Origin: Anaeromyxobacter oryzae
Lineage (GTDB): Bacteria; Myxococcota; Myxococcia; Myxococcales; Anaeromyxobacteraceae
DNA: 64,000 nt
NCBI RefSeq assembly: GCF_023169945.1
Contig: NZ_AP025591.1
Coordinates: forward strand, 5,452,481 to 5,516,480
Direction of reading: 5' to 3'
Shown here: one piece after another, positions 1-7,865 of the stretch
How positions within the stretch are numbered: the first letter of the stretch is position 1
How the letters are laid out: each line of letters begins with the position of its first letter
Position numbers and translations under genes: made by a program
Notes under the pieces: model-generated
Told to the model about the DNA's origin: nothing
The model's input: only the letters and a program-made list of their open reading frames with translations
Databases searched by the model: none

Positions 1-740
1 GACGGAGGCGACGAGGACCTCGTGTCCCAGCGGAATGCCCCCTCCCACGAGCGGTGAAGGGCGCATGCAGATCGCGCGATGGAGTGCGGTGGGGAGGGGT
101 TCGTGACCGGCCTTCGGCGCGGATGGTGCGGACTTCTGGCAGAACGTGCTCACGAGTGTCTGGTGCAGGCCGACTCCCCAGAGCTCGAGATCGGCCGCGT
201 TGCGCAGGAACGACCGCGCAGCGGCGCGGGCATCGTCCAGGTCGAAGAACAGATCCCACGCGCCGAACACCGAGCCGAAGGCAGCGTCCGCCCAGCTCAT
301 CACCTGGTCGAGCTCGGCTTCGGCGATCCCGAACATCGCCGCTTCCCCGATCCGCCGCTCTCGCGCTTCGTTGCACCACGACAGCGCCCAGGTCTCGGGG
401 AAGAAGCGGCGTTGCGAATGGTCGTGCGCCATGGACACGCGGCGCAGCTTTGTGCCGGTGCAGTCGTGGGCGCCGGTCCAGCGAGACACGAAGTAGCCAG
501 CGGCCACGTAGCCTTGAAGGTTCGCGTTCACGCTCGAAGCGGAGTCCGGCATGTCCGGGGCGCTGACCATTTCAGCCGATTCAATGTGTCGAGCGCGCAG
601 ATGGTCGGAACGTCCTTGAACCACACGGGCTCCGCGCGCACGATCACCCTGTAGGCAATCCTCCGCGAGAGCCCGAGCAATCGGAGGACCCGGTGCATCG
701 CGGACGCCCAGAAGATCGGTTCTGGAAGAAAGAGGCGCAT
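1..740 (-). pseudogene. Hypothetical protein gene, frameshifted and cut by the window edge
   Basis: The frame opens at an ATG at 740 (MRLFLPEPIF...), only five bases after the stop of the gene at 746, and reads well to about VWFKDVP. GC-rich codon choice then moves to another frame, which continues without a stop from about 600 to base 1 (DHLRAR, IESAEMVS, GYVAAGYFVSRW, MSWADAAFGSVFGAWD). The first frame would otherwise end at 528 after 71 codons. The simplest reading is one gene of more than 240 codons broken by a single indel near 600; two overlapping genes, with a second start at 570, is the alternative. I do not recognise the family. A 50-base stretch (555-604) recurs at 5506-5555. Confidence 0.6.
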
Positions 741-745
741 GTGAA

Positions 746-1120
746 TCAGCAGTACCGCCCCCGCGAGACGATGAAGTCGATCTCGCCGTACTCCTCCAAC
801 CACTGAAAGCCGTTCTCGGTCGAGGGTTCCATGAACGGCTCCAAGAGCCCGAGCACGTAATCCAGAGAGTCCTTGGTGAGGCGCCACGTGAATGCGTTCC
901 GCCCCGTGCGCCGGATCCCGGTCTCCCGCTTCGACCGCTGCACGAGGACCCGGCACTGATCGACGGCTTCGACGCCGGGGAACGTCGAAAGATCGACCCC
1001 CTGCTCCGTGAGGCTGGAGAGCGCCTCGGCGAGTGCGCGGACCACGTCGGCGCCACCGCCGTAGAGCAACAACGTCGGCTTTCGGTTGGGGGTCGCCTGG
1101 TCCAAGTACTCCAGCTTCAT
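746..1120 (-). CDS. Hypothetical protein, partner of the downstream broken gene
   Basis: This 124-residue soluble protein has no signal peptide or membrane segment. The ATG at 1120 is preceded by a good ribosome site (GGAGGG about eight bases upstream), so it is preferred over longer upstream extensions in the same frame. It is followed after five bases by the next gene on the same strand, which implies translational coupling. The C-terminus (FQWLEEYGEIDFIVSRGRYC) is aromatic and acidic. Small acidic proteins in such pairs are often immunity or antitoxin-like, but nothing here identifies a family, so no function is assigned. Confidence 0.7.
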   Translation of the reverse strand: MKLEYLDQATPNRKPTLLLYGGGADVVRALAEALSSLTEQGVDLSTFPGVEAVDQCRVLVQRSKRETGIRRTGRNAFTWRLTKDSLDYVLGLLEPFMEPSTENGFQWLEEYGEIDFIVSRGRYC

Positions 1121-1259
1121 CGGTTCCCTCCGCCCCAGTCTACCGCGCCGCTCCGGCGACGGGCTCGTAGGTCCACCGTCAGATGGGACCCGCGCGCGAT
1201 CAGACCCGGGGGGCGCAGCTCGCACCGCCGTTTGACTGTCGGAGTGATAGCCTGACTAC

Positions 1260-1778
1260 ATGAAGACCTTCCTGGCCATCCTGCCCGCCGCGGCAGTCGT
1301 TCTCGCTTGCGGAGCCGACCACCCGCAAAGCTCGCTCCACGTTGACCTTCCCGGGACGGCGGTGGCGGTGACCGAGATCAGGACCAGCGGAGCGCCTCCC
1401 CCGGCCCCTGCTCGGGCCAGCGGCTCCGGTTTCACGGAGCCTGCGAGACTGGTCATCCGCTCCCAGGAGGAGTGGGCCAGCACCTGGGCGCTGATTCACG
1501 GCAGCGCGTCCACGTCGCCGCTGCCTCCGGTGGATTTCGGCGCGGACATGGTCGTCGTCGCGGCGACTGGGACGCGTGGCTCCACTGGCTACGACATCAC
1601 CATCCCTGACGCCGCGCTCGATGCGGGGACGCTCCGAGTCGGCGTCGTCGAGACGACCCCGGGGAGCGGCTGCGTCTTCGCGACCGTCCTCACCAGCCCC
1701 GTGGCGGCGGCGAGAGTCCCGCGCCATGACGGCCCGGTCGAGTTCGTGGACAAGACGGTCGCCATCGCGTGCCAGTGA
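1260..1778 (+). CDS. Lipoprotein with PrcB-like C-terminal domain
   Basis: This is a 172-residue predicted lipoprotein. The signal peptide MKTFLAILPAAAVVLACG has a lipobox ending VLAC, so the mature protein would be anchored by Cys17. From about residue 65 the pattern RLVIRSQEEWASTWALIH, then VDFGADMVVVAATG, and a late segment CVFATVLTSPVAAARVPR, match the PrcB C-terminal domain, named from a subunit of a spirochaete protease complex. In other bacteria this domain occurs in stand-alone envelope proteins of unknown role. No protease gene lies next to it, so a role in proteolysis is not supported. It stands alone between a minus-strand pair and the Asp-box gene. Confidence 0.75.
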   Translation: MKTFLAILPAAAVVLACGADHPQSSLHVDLPGTAVAVTEIRTSGAPPPAPARASGSGFTEPARLVIRSQEEWASTWALIHGSASTSPLPPVDFGADMVVVAATGTRGSTGYDITIPDAALDAGTLRVGVVETTPGSGCVFATVLTSPVAAARVPRHDGPVEFVDKTVAIACQ

Positions 1779-1996
1779 TAGGTCGCCCCACGGTCCTGCC
1801 GCCCCGACGGGGGAGGCAGGCGAGGCGTCCCGCATGAGCCCGATGATTCGAAGGACGCTCCCCGGTCAAACCCGTGCGGCCACGACGCGCTCGCGCCAAG
1901 AGACGGACGGCCGGGCAACTGCGCTGCCGCATGAAGCGTGGAGCCGTGCGCGTGACGAGCGCCCCGCGCGCGCGGCGGCTCGGAAAGGGGACGCGT

Positions 1997-3187
1997 ATGA
2001 GTGGTGGAGTGCGAGTCCTGGTCGGTACGCGCAAGGGAGCGTTCCTGCTCACCTCCGACGGCACGCGCCGGCGGTGGGACGTCTCCGGCCCACATTTTGC
2101 GGGCTGGGAGGTCTATCACATGAAGGGATCGCCGGCCGATCCGGACCGGCTCTACGCGTCCCAGACCAGCGGGTGGTTCGGGCAAATCATCCAGCGTTCG
2201 GACGACGGCGGCAGGACGTGGCACCAGCCCGGCACCCCTCCCGGCGAGTCGACGACCACGCCCGACGGCATGCCCAAGGGCGAGAGCAACAAGTTCGTCT
2301 ACGACACCTCTCCCGAGACCGGGAAGCCGCTCACCACGCACCAGCACTACGACGGCTCGCAGCGGCCCTGGCAGTTCAAGCGCGTGTGGCACCTCGAGCC
2401 GTCGCTCACCGACCCCGATACCGTCTACGCCGGCGTGGAGGACGCGGCGCTGTTCCGGACGACGGACGGCGGCCGGACGTGGCACGAGCTGCCCGGGCTG
2501 CGCGGCCACGGCACCGGGCCGCGCTGGCAGCCCGGGGCGGGTGGGATGTGCCTGCACACGATTCTGCTCGATCCGAGCGACGCCGATCGGATGTACGTCG
2601 CCATCTCGGCCGCGGGCGCATTCCGCTCCGACGACGGCGGCCGGGCGTGGAAGCCGATCAACCGTGGGCTTCGCTCGGAGTACATCCCGGAGCCCACCGC
2701 CGAGGTGGGCCACTGCGTCCACCGCATCGCCATGCACCGCTCGCGCCCGAACGTGCTGTTCATGCAGAAGCACTGGGACGTGATGCGCAGCGATGACGGC
2801 GGCGAGTCCTGGCGCGAGGTGAGCGGCAACCTGCCGTCCGACTTCGGGTTCGTGATCGACGTCCACGCGCACGAGCCGGAGACGATCTACGTGGTTCCGA
2901 TCAAGAGCGACTCCGAGCACTTCCCTCCCGAGGGACGCCTCCGTGTCTACCGCAGCCGCACGGGCGGAGGCGAGTGGGAGGCGCTCACGGAAGGCCTTCC
3001 GCAGCGGGACTGCTACGTGAACGTGCTGCGCGACGCCATGGCAATCGACGCGCTCGAACCCTGCGGCGTCTATTTCGGCACCACCGGCGGGCAGGTCTAC
3101 GCCTCGGCCAACGCCGGCGAGAGCTGGGCGCCCATCGTGCGCGATCTGCCCGCCGTCCTCTCCGTCGAGGTGCAGGCGCTGAGATGA
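1997..3187 (+). CDS. Asp-box (BNR-repeat) beta-propeller protein, sialidase-like fold
   Basis: This is a 396-residue protein without a signal peptide. The ATG at 1997 follows AAAGGGG and begins MSGGVRVLVGTRKGAFLL; the longer upstream frame is Arg-rich and discarded. At least five Asp-box motifs (S/T-x-D/N-x-G-x-x-W) are visible: SDDGGRTW, TTDGGRTW, SDDGGRAW, SDDGGESW and SANAGESW. They mark blades of a sialidase/VPS10-type propeller, in line with family members called exo-alpha-sialidase-like or WD40/YVTN proteins. Catalytic sialidase residues cannot be confirmed, so enzyme activity is not claimed. The stop overlaps the start of a MoaD/ThiS-like gene, so the two are co-translated and probably act together. 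Confidence 0.85.
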   Translation: MSGGVRVLVGTRKGAFLLTSDGTRRRWDVSGPHFAGWEVYHMKGSPADPDRLYASQTSGWFGQIIQRSDDGGRTWHQPGTPPGESTTTPDGMPKGESNKFVYDTSPETGKPLTTHQHYDGSQRPWQFKRVWHLEPSLTDPDTVYAGVEDAALFRTTDGGRTWHELPGLRGHGTGPRWQPGAGGMCLHTILLDPSDADRMYVAISAAGAFRSDDGGRAWKPINRGLRSEYIPEPTAEVGHCVHRIAMHRSRPNVLFMQKHWDVMRSDDGGESWREVSGNLPSDFGFVIDVHAHEPETIYVVPIKSDSEHFPPEGRLRVYRSRTGGGEWEALTEGLPQRDCYVNVLRDAMAIDALEPCGVYFGTTGGQVYASANAGESWAPIVRDLPAVLSVEVQALR

Positions 3188-3480
3188 TCCGGATCGTGCT
3201 CCCGCCGCACCTACGCACGCTGGCGCGCGTCCACGGCGAGGTGACGGTCGAGGTCGACGGACCCGTCACGCTGCGCGCGGCGCTCGACGCGCTCGAGGCG
3301 CGCTACCCGGCGCTCCGCGGGACGATCCGCGAGCACGTCACGCTCGAGCGCCGCCCGTTCCTGCGGTTCTTCGCCTGCGAGGACGACCTGTCCCACGCGC
3401 CGCCCGACGCTCCGCTGCCGGAAGCGGTGGCGAAGGGAGTCGAGCCCCTGATCATCCTCGGCGCGATCGCGGGCGGCTGA
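3184..3480 (+). CDS. MoaD/ThiS-family ubiquitin-like protein
   Basis: This 98-residue protein has a beta-grasp pattern: MIRIVLPPHLRTLA, a VTLRAALDALEARYPALR helix region, and a C-terminus IAGG. A terminal Gly-Gly is what MoaD and ThiS need for adenylation and sulfur transfer, and what ubiquitin-like small archaeal modifier proteins use for conjugation. Its ATG lies inside the stop of the Asp-box gene (ATGA overlap). No moaE, moeB, thiF or other molybdopterin or thiamine gene is nearby, so a sulfur carrier or protein modifier dedicated to the propeller partner is an inference. The family call is firm; the pathway is unknown. Confidence 0.85.
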   Translation: MIRIVLPPHLRTLARVHGEVTVEVDGPVTLRAALDALEARYPALRGTIREHVTLERRPFLRFFACEDDLSHAPPDAPLPEAVAKGVEPLIILGAIAGG

Positions 3481-3690
3481 TCCTCCCGTCCCCCACGCGA
3501 CCGATCTCGAAGCGATGAGGCGGCCTCGCGGCGGTTCGCCGGCCCCTCGACGCGTGCCGCTGGCCAGCGGCGTCACCCGGCGGTTCACGGTGCGCGTGCG
3601 CGATATACTGGCGCGCGGCGTTCGCCGCAGTGCCGCGGTCTGCATCGCGTCGCGTTCTCGCGGGCTCGCACGTTCGAGTGGGGGCGGTCG

Positions 3691-4311
3691 ATGCGCGTTG
3701 GACTGGCGGCTGGGTTCGGTGTCTTTGCAGCGTTCCTGGTCGCGTGGCCGCATCGTGCGACCGCGAGCTCGTCGTCTGGCCTCGAGATCTCCGTAGGAAC
3801 GTTCACGCTGCGCGTCACCTACGTCGACGTCGTGCAGTACGGCGACCAGGCGGATCGTGCCATCCAGGACCCGCGTCGAGTCCTGTTCACCGTGGCATCG
3901 TTCGTCCAGGCGAATGCAGCCGCGCTCGCGAGGATCGACGCGACCGTCTGGGCCGAGATCGGCCGGGTCAGGGACGAGGCCCCGACGCAGCTGACGGTGA
4001 GCTACGACGTCGCGGCGACCGGGGATCACGTCCTGCTTCGCGACGGCCCTGCCCGCAAGGACGTCGAGCAGGACATCGTCAGCACGCTGTGCGCTGCGTT
4101 CCCGGCGGGCTGTGCAGTGAAGCCGGGACCGGTTCTCGAGCTGTACGCGTGCCCGGGCACGAGCCGCTGCGAAGGGCTCGTTCAGTTCGGAGCCCTCCCG
4201 TCGCCGCAGATGAAGGAGCGACTCACGCTGCTCGCGCCGACCGCCGGTCGCACGAGGCGGATTCGTGTCGAGCGCCGTCAGATGACCCGGTACTTCCGCG
4301 ATTTGAAGTGA
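3691..4311 (+). CDS. Exported hypothetical protein (206 aa), 3' part duplicated downstream
   Basis: The N-terminus MRVGLAAGFGVFAAFLVAWP with an Ala-Thr-Ala-Ser junction is a Sec signal peptide. The mature part contains two short Cys-bearing stretches (STLCAAFPAGC and YACPGTSRC) and a basic C-terminus ending YFRDLK. A TATACT hexamer lies near 3604, and the start is preceded by GGGGGCGG. No family is recognised. The last 60 codons and the downstream terminator recur at 5709-5975 as a gene fragment, so this locus has been copied. A terminator hairpin at 4372-4393 follows the stop. Confidence 0.65.
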   Translation: MRVGLAAGFGVFAAFLVAWPHRATASSSSGLEISVGTFTLRVTYVDVVQYGDQADRAIQDPRRVLFTVASFVQANAAALARIDATVWAEIGRVRDEAPTQLTVSYDVAATGDHVLLRDGPARKDVEQDIVSTLCAAFPAGCAVKPGPVLELYACPGTSRCEGLVQFGALPSPQMKERLTLLAPTAGRTRRIRVERRQMTRYFRDLK

Positions 4312-4397
4312 GCGCTGGGGCTCATGCCCTTTCGGACCCGGGTTGCGGCCCAAGGAACCGAAAGGAAGAAAAGCCCCGGAACATCCGGGGCTTCTAG
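4128..4397. repeat. Direct repeat copy A (about 270 bp), functional gene 3' end plus terminator
   Basis: This segment covers the last third of the exported-protein gene, its stop codon, the stretch CTCATGCCCTTTCGGACCCG and the hairpin. The same sequence recurs at 5705-5975 in the same orientation, with roughly nine in ten bases identical by eye. Copy A continues straight into the tmRNA-like repeat R1; copy B stops just after the hairpin. This suggests that the duplication arose by recombination ending at that junction. Confidence 0.85.
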
Positions 4398-4536
4398 ATG
4401 GAGGCGCCGAGAATCGAATTCCGGTCTTTGTCCTCTCGATGGGCTCTCCGAGAGGACATCTCGGGACATCGTGGGCGCTCGCGATGACCCATGACAGCCC
4501 ATCGAGAGCCTACGACGCCCACGAGTTGTGGGCGCG
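4366..4536. repeat. Repeat R1: degenerate tmRNA 3' end plus palindromic tail
   Basis: R1 starts with a GC-rich hairpin (AGCCCCGGAACATCCGGGGCT), then TGGAGGCGCCGAGAATCGAA, matching the ssrA 3' end and T-arm read on the opposite strand. Then follows a tail rich in inverted repeats: TCCTCTCG pairs with CGAGAGGA nearby, CTCTCGATGGGCT pairs with AGCCCATCGAGAG about 65 bases on, and GTGGGCG pairs with CGCCCAC. The T-stem no longer pairs well, so this is not a functional tRNA. Copies R2, R3 and R4 have the same order and orientation. It fills most of the gap 4312-4580. Confidence 0.8.
4372..4393. terminator. Hairpin terminator after the exported-protein gene
   Basis: The stem AGCCCCGG pairs with CCGGGGCT around a short AACAT-type loop. 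On the plus strand it is followed by TCTAG; on the minus strand by CTTTTCTTCC, so it could act in both directions. It is the same hairpin type that follows ssrA at 34202-34230 and it belongs to repeat R1. Confidence 0.6.
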
Positions 4537-4580
4537 AGGGGGTGGACGAGACCGACGCCTCCTCTACTCACGCCGCCGCC

Positions 4581-5396
4581 TCAGGGGGCGCGCGCGTTGG
4601 TGTCACTTTGCCTCGCGGTCTCGTGGACGGCTCGAATGCGAGACGGGTGAGTCGCGCCATCTTGCGCACTCCTGCCGAACGGATCCTTGGCATCGGGAGC
4701 GGCGGCGTACCGAACGAGCGCCTGAATGAAATCGGGACTGCCGCACGTTTGGGCGGCAAGAGTTAAAGGACTAGAATTCGATGAGGGGCACGTCACATTC
4801 AACTTCACACCGCAACGCAGACGCATCACGTTTAGAAAAGCCAAGCTGTTCGTGGCTTCACACGTCGTAGTCAGATAGCAGAGGGGAGGCGACCCGGTGA
4901 ACGAGTCGGGCGCGTTTCCGTCCATGCCCCATTCGCATAGTTGGCTAACCGCGAAGACGTTGTCTTCCGAGATCAGGTGAACGAACGCATCGCCGGTTCG
5001 AGCGCCAGCGTCAACGAGAAGGCGTGCAATCTCTATCCGTCGAAACTTGGCGGCACGGCTTAACGCGGAATCCTGTCGCGGCGTGCGCCTCCGGCCAACA
5101 GCTATATTCCTGGAATCGAGAAACGCCTTCACGCATCCGTAATCGTCATCCTGAACGCATCGCAGCAACTGCTCCTCGGTTTCGCTAATGTGGCGCTCAT
5201 TCAGATAAGCCCGTGCTCTTCCGGCGGCAGTGAAGTGGCGAACCCAAAATGATGACACTTCGGAAGTGTTCTTGAGCATCGCGGCAGTGGCAGCAATGAT
5301 CGACGTCCCAATAAGGACCACCTTCCAAGAGTGTCTTAGCTGTCGCCAAAAAGACTCAGCGCGCTTTTGGTGTGTCGCGGCTCTCCTGCTGCTCAT
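4581..5396 (-). CDS. Ankyrin-repeat membrane protein
   Basis: This is a 271-residue protein. The start ATG at 5396 (MSSRRAATHQ) has AAGGAG seven bases upstream. A basic N-terminus precedes one membrane segment at about residues 25-45 (VVLIGTSIIAATAAM). The rest, at about 90-250, has ankyrin-like helical repeats: DSALSRAAKFRRIEIARLLV followed by DAGARTG, and SPLTLAAQTCGSPDFIQALV followed by RYAAAPD. The topology suggests an inner-membrane anchor with the ankyrin part on one side. Base composition between 4750 and 5350 is visibly poorer in GC than its surroundings, which points to recent transfer. The binding partner is unknown. Confidence 0.75.
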   Translation of the reverse strand: MSSRRAATHQKRAESFWRQLRHSWKVVLIGTSIIAATAAMLKNTSEVSSFWVRHFTAAGRARAYLNERHISETEEQLLRCVQDDDYGCVKAFLDSRNIAVGRRRTPRQDSALSRAAKFRRIEIARLLVDAGARTGDAFVHLISEDNVFAVSQLCEWGMDGNAPDSFTGSPPLCYLTTTCEATNSLAFLNVMRLRCGVKLNVTCPSSNSSPLTLAAQTCGSPDFIQALVRYAAAPDAKDPFGRSAQDGATHPSRIRAVHETARQSDTNARAP

Positions 5397-5708
5397 CGGG
5401 ACTCCTTGATTGTCGGCACAAACGTCCGCGGTGAGTCGCTGGCGCACGCTCCCGTGTCCGCCAGCGAAACGGCACGATACTCCCGACGCGTCGTCGTGAG
5501 TGAACTCGGGGTGCTGACCATATCAGCCGATTCAAGTTGCCGAGAGCGCAGATGGAGCGCGCATGGCCGAGCCGAGGCCACGGCTCGGCGGCGCGAGTAC
5601 GTGGCCGCAGGGTAGGTTGCCTACGGTACGAGAAGAATAAGCCTCCGGAATACGGACCGTATCCGCCCTTCGGTCGGTGTCCACGAAACGGATCAAGCCC
5701 AAGGACCG
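5397..5708. other. Gap without an intact gene; holds the 50-bp repeat and junk
   Basis: This 312-base stretch separates the ankyrin gene from the duplicated gene fragment. Its one recognisable feature is the 50-base repeat at 5506-5555. A minus-strand frame of 62 codons runs through it (HLRSRQLESADMVSTP) but has no homology beyond the repeat and no ribosome site. The part from 5600 to 5705 shows nothing I can name. Confidence 0.5.
5506..5555. repeat. 50-bp repeat, second copy of 555-604
   Basis: About 44 of 50 bases match 555-604 by eye, with the shared core GCTGACCAT, TCAGCCGATTCAA and GCGCAGATGG. On the minus strand both copies encode the same phrase, HLR-x-R-x-x-ESA-x-MVS-x-P, in an open frame. 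It is therefore probably a scrap of a paralogue of the broken gene at 1-740. A second possibility is the end of an IS21-type element, because an istB remnant lies 530 bases away. Confidence 0.6.
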
Positions 5709-5888
5709 GTTCCCGAGCTGTACGAGTGTCCGGGCACGAGCCGCTGCGAGGGGCTCGTTCAGTTCGGAGCGCTCCCGTCGCCGCAGATGAAGGAGCGACT
5801 CACGCCGCTCGCGCCCACCGCCGGTCGCGTGAGGCAGATTCGTGTCGAGCGCCGTCAGATGACCCTGGACTTCCGCGATCTGAAGTAA
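5709..5888 (+). pseudogene. 3' fragment of the 3691-4311 gene
   Basis: Sixty codons, from VPELYECPGTSRC to a TAA stop at 5886-5888, align with the C-terminal 60 residues of the exported protein at 3691-4311. Most differences keep the reading frame (GVLTP-type drift is absent; TRYFRDLK has become TLDFRDLK). There is no signal peptide, start codon or ribosome site, so it is a non-functional copy. Confidence 0.8.
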
Positions 5889-5949
5889 GCTCTGGGGCTC
5901 ATGCCCTTTCGGACCCGGGTTGTGGGCCCAGGGGTCCGAAAAGAAGAAG

Positions 5950-5970
5950 AGCCCCGGAGATTCCGGGGCT
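5950..5970. terminator. Hairpin terminator in direct repeat copy B
   Basis: AGCCCCGG and CCGGGGCT form an eight-base stem around AGATT. It follows the gene fragment and is the counterpart of the hairpin at 4372-4393. Confidence 0.5.
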
Positions 5971-6082
5971 TCCTTCTAAGTTTATGCGACGGGCGGGCGA
6001 GCGGGCGAAAGTCAAAAGCGTTGGTGACTGTGGGGCTTGCGTCGCGACGAGGGTTCGGTGCCAGTTCGGCCAGATCGTACCC

Positions 6083-6450
6083 CCGCCGGCACGCCTCGTG
6101 ACCGAGGGCCTGCGCGAGGTGGCTCTTGCCGACGCCGGACGGGCCGACGAAGAACACGTTCTGGTGCTGCTCGACGAAGCGGCAGGTGGCGAGGTCGGCG
6201 ATCTCCTTCTGCGAGACCTTCGGACAGGTGGAGAAGTCGAAGGTCTCGAGCGTCGTCTGCGGATCGAAGGCGGCGCGGCGCAGGCGCATCTTCAGCTTGT
6301 GCTGGGCGCGTCGCTCCACCTCGTCCTCTACGAGCTGGGCGAGGAACTCGACGTACGAGAGCTTCGAGTCGGTGGCGCCACGTTGCGGAGCTCGAGCGAC
6401 TTGAGGATGCCGCTGAGCCGCAGCCGCTCTCGTCGTGGGTCCTGGTGTAG
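6083..6450 (-). pseudogene. istB: istB (IS21-family helper ATPase) remnant, truncated and frameshifted
   Basis: The minus strand encodes pieces typical of IstB: RERLRLSGILKSLELRNVAP, then, after a one-base loss near 6385, YVEFLAQLVEDEVERRAQHK, and further on QNVFFVGPSGVGKSHLAQAL with an intact Walker A motif. The match ends at EACRRGYD, where IstB would continue for about 130 more residues, and the extreme N-terminus is also missing. No istA lies alongside. It is a dead fragment of an IS21-type element and marks past insertion here. Confidence 0.85.
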
Positions 6451-6491
6451 TTCGGTCTGTACGGCCGCGCGACGCTACGGCCGCTACGCGA

Positions 6492-6938
6492 TCACCGCCC
6501 GGGGCGGCAAGCGTCCAAGTCGCGGCGCGCGAGCACCCGGCGCTGCCCTGTGTGCGGGTCGGCCTCTGAGAGCGCCACGTCGTAGATGTCCTCGCGGTAG
6601 CGCACGTCGAGCTCGTAGCGCCAGCCGGCGCGGGGGTTGAGCAGCGCGGCCGCGCTCGTGTTGCGGCGGCCGGCGAAGAACGACGAGGTGTCGAACGTCA
6701 CCAAGAGGTAGCTTGCCTGGCCGGCAGGCAAGTCGAGGGTCAGTTGCGCGTCGTCGAGCTTCACCGTGCCCAGGTATTCGACGCGGCATTGTGCATCAAG
6801 CCGGTGGACGTGCAGCGCCGCGGTTACCCCGGCCTCCAGGCGCGGCCGAACCGACAGGTTGCCACCCGGGACGGTGGGGTACGTTCGCAGGCCGGAGCAG
6901 GCACATAGCCCGCAGAGCAGAGCGATTGCGCGGCGCAC
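6492..6938 (-). CDS. Putative lipoprotein (148 aa)
   Basis: The signal peptide MRRAIALLCGLCACSG ends in a lipobox-like LCAC, so lipidation at Cys14 is likely. The mature domain is beta-rich (LTLDLPAGQASYLLVTFD, WRYELDVRYREDIYDVAL). It follows the lipoprotein gene at 6946 by seven bases, so the two form an operon and their products may form a complex at the envelope. No family is recognised. Confidence 0.65.
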   Translation of the reverse strand: MRRAIALLCGLCACSGLRTYPTVPGGNLSVRPRLEAGVTAALHVHRLDAQCRVEYLGTVKLDDAQLTLDLPAGQASYLLVTFDTSSFFAGRRNTSAAALLNPRAGWRYELDVRYREDIYDVALSEADPHTGQRRVLARRDLDACRPGR

Positions 6939-6945
6939 GGGCCCG

Positions 6946-7473
6946 TCAGTTCTTCGTCATGTCGGGACAGCCGACGTTCTCGCCCGTGGCCCAGCCGGTG
7001 ATCGCGCGGATGAGCGGGTCGGACCCGACGGTTGGCGCATAGACGTCGAGGCGCGTGCGGTTGCCGTCGAGCGGGAAGGCGTCGGCGACCAGCAGGTACA
7101 GCCCGCCCTCGGGCTCCTTGCCGGGAATGATGACGCCGCCGCCCTGGTAATGGCGCTGTACGTGCAGCTCGAGCTTCTGCCGGTTGACCAGCACCGTCGG
7201 CTTGTACGTCGCGAGGATGTTCTGGTAGCTGCCTCCCGCGTGCGAGACGGTGCGTACGCTCACCTGGAGGCACTCAGGGGCCTTCGCCTGGAATGTCTTC
7301 GCGACGTCGCGGAACGGCCGCTTCGCCTCGATGGTCAGCTTCTGTCCGAAGGTGGCGCCAGGGATCTGCTCGCGGAATTCCTGCGCGGTCTGCGGGAAAT
7401 GCACGCAACCGCCGAGCAGGGCAAGTGCAGAGAGTAGGAGGATCCGGTTCGCCGCAGCCGCCTTGTCGATCAT
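6946..7473 (-). CDS. Putative lipoprotein (175 aa)
   Basis: From the ATG at 7473 the protein starts MIDKAAAANRILLLSALALL followed by GGC, a standard lipoprotein signal with Cys23 as the lipidated residue. An upstream in-frame ATG at 7524 would add 17 residues and push the signal inward; sequence beyond that belongs to a neighbouring pseudogene. The mature part has VLVNRQKLELHVQRHYQGGG and a C-terminal GENVGCPDMTKN. It is the first gene of a two-lipoprotein operon. The family is unknown. Confidence 0.65.
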   Translation of the reverse strand: MIDKAAAANRILLLSALALLGGCVHFPQTAQEFREQIPGATFGQKLTIEAKRPFRDVAKTFQAKAPECLQVSVRTVSHAGGSYQNILATYKPTVLVNRQKLELHVQRHYQGGGVIIPGKEPEGGLYLLVADAFPLDGNRTRLDVYAPTVGSDPLIRAITGWATGENVGCPDMTKN

Positions 7474-7567
7474 TGGCTTCACCGTGGGCTGTTCGTGGGG
7501 CTGCGCGTCGCGGAACTTTGCCATGAGTGATGGCCTCGGGGCGTGGGGACGACGATGCCGCACCCTG

Positions 7568-7865
7568 GACGAGTGGGTTCCAAACCCCGTGCCAGGTCCC
7601 GGCGTCCCGCCGTCGCCGGGCTCGAACCCGACGAGAAGGAGGTGCTCGGTCCCGTCTGCCTCAAATCGAAAGATACCAGCCCACAGTCCTCCCGGCCCGG
7701 CTCCTCATCGGCAGCGAACCCTAGGGCGCGGAACTCGCTGCTCACCCAGCGGCACACGTCATGCCCGAAGCATCACGGGTTGATGAAGGAGTCCTTGTAC
7801 TGCGTGCTGTTGAACGTGGGGATGAACGTGGGGATCTTGAACCGGACCCGGCCTCGCACCTTCCC
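7568..7865 (-). pseudogene. Decayed gene fragment with in-frame stop and frameshift
   Basis: Reading the minus strand with corrections gives a continuous protein-like sequence: FKIPTFIPTFNSTQYKDSF, INP, then TGA, then CFGHDVCRWVSSEFRALGF, AADEEPGRED, then an extra G, then RFEADGTEHLLLVGFEPGDG. The in-frame TGA lies near 7770 and the frameshift near 7675. The upstream end is cut by repeat R2. The pattern resembles small orphan proteins, but I cannot name the family. Confidence 0.6.

Larger units (their letters stand above)
5705..5975. repeat. Direct repeat copy B (about 270 bp)
   Basis: This is the second copy of 4128-4397. It carries the truncated gene end, the CTCATGCCC stretch and a hairpin with a slightly different loop. 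It stops right after the hairpin, where copy A runs on into R1. Confidence 0.85.

Noticed and set aside
4399..4440. R1-R4 as functional tRNA genes
   Set aside because: Only the acceptor and T-arm side resembles a tRNA; the T-stem has mismatches and there is no D-arm or anticodon arm.
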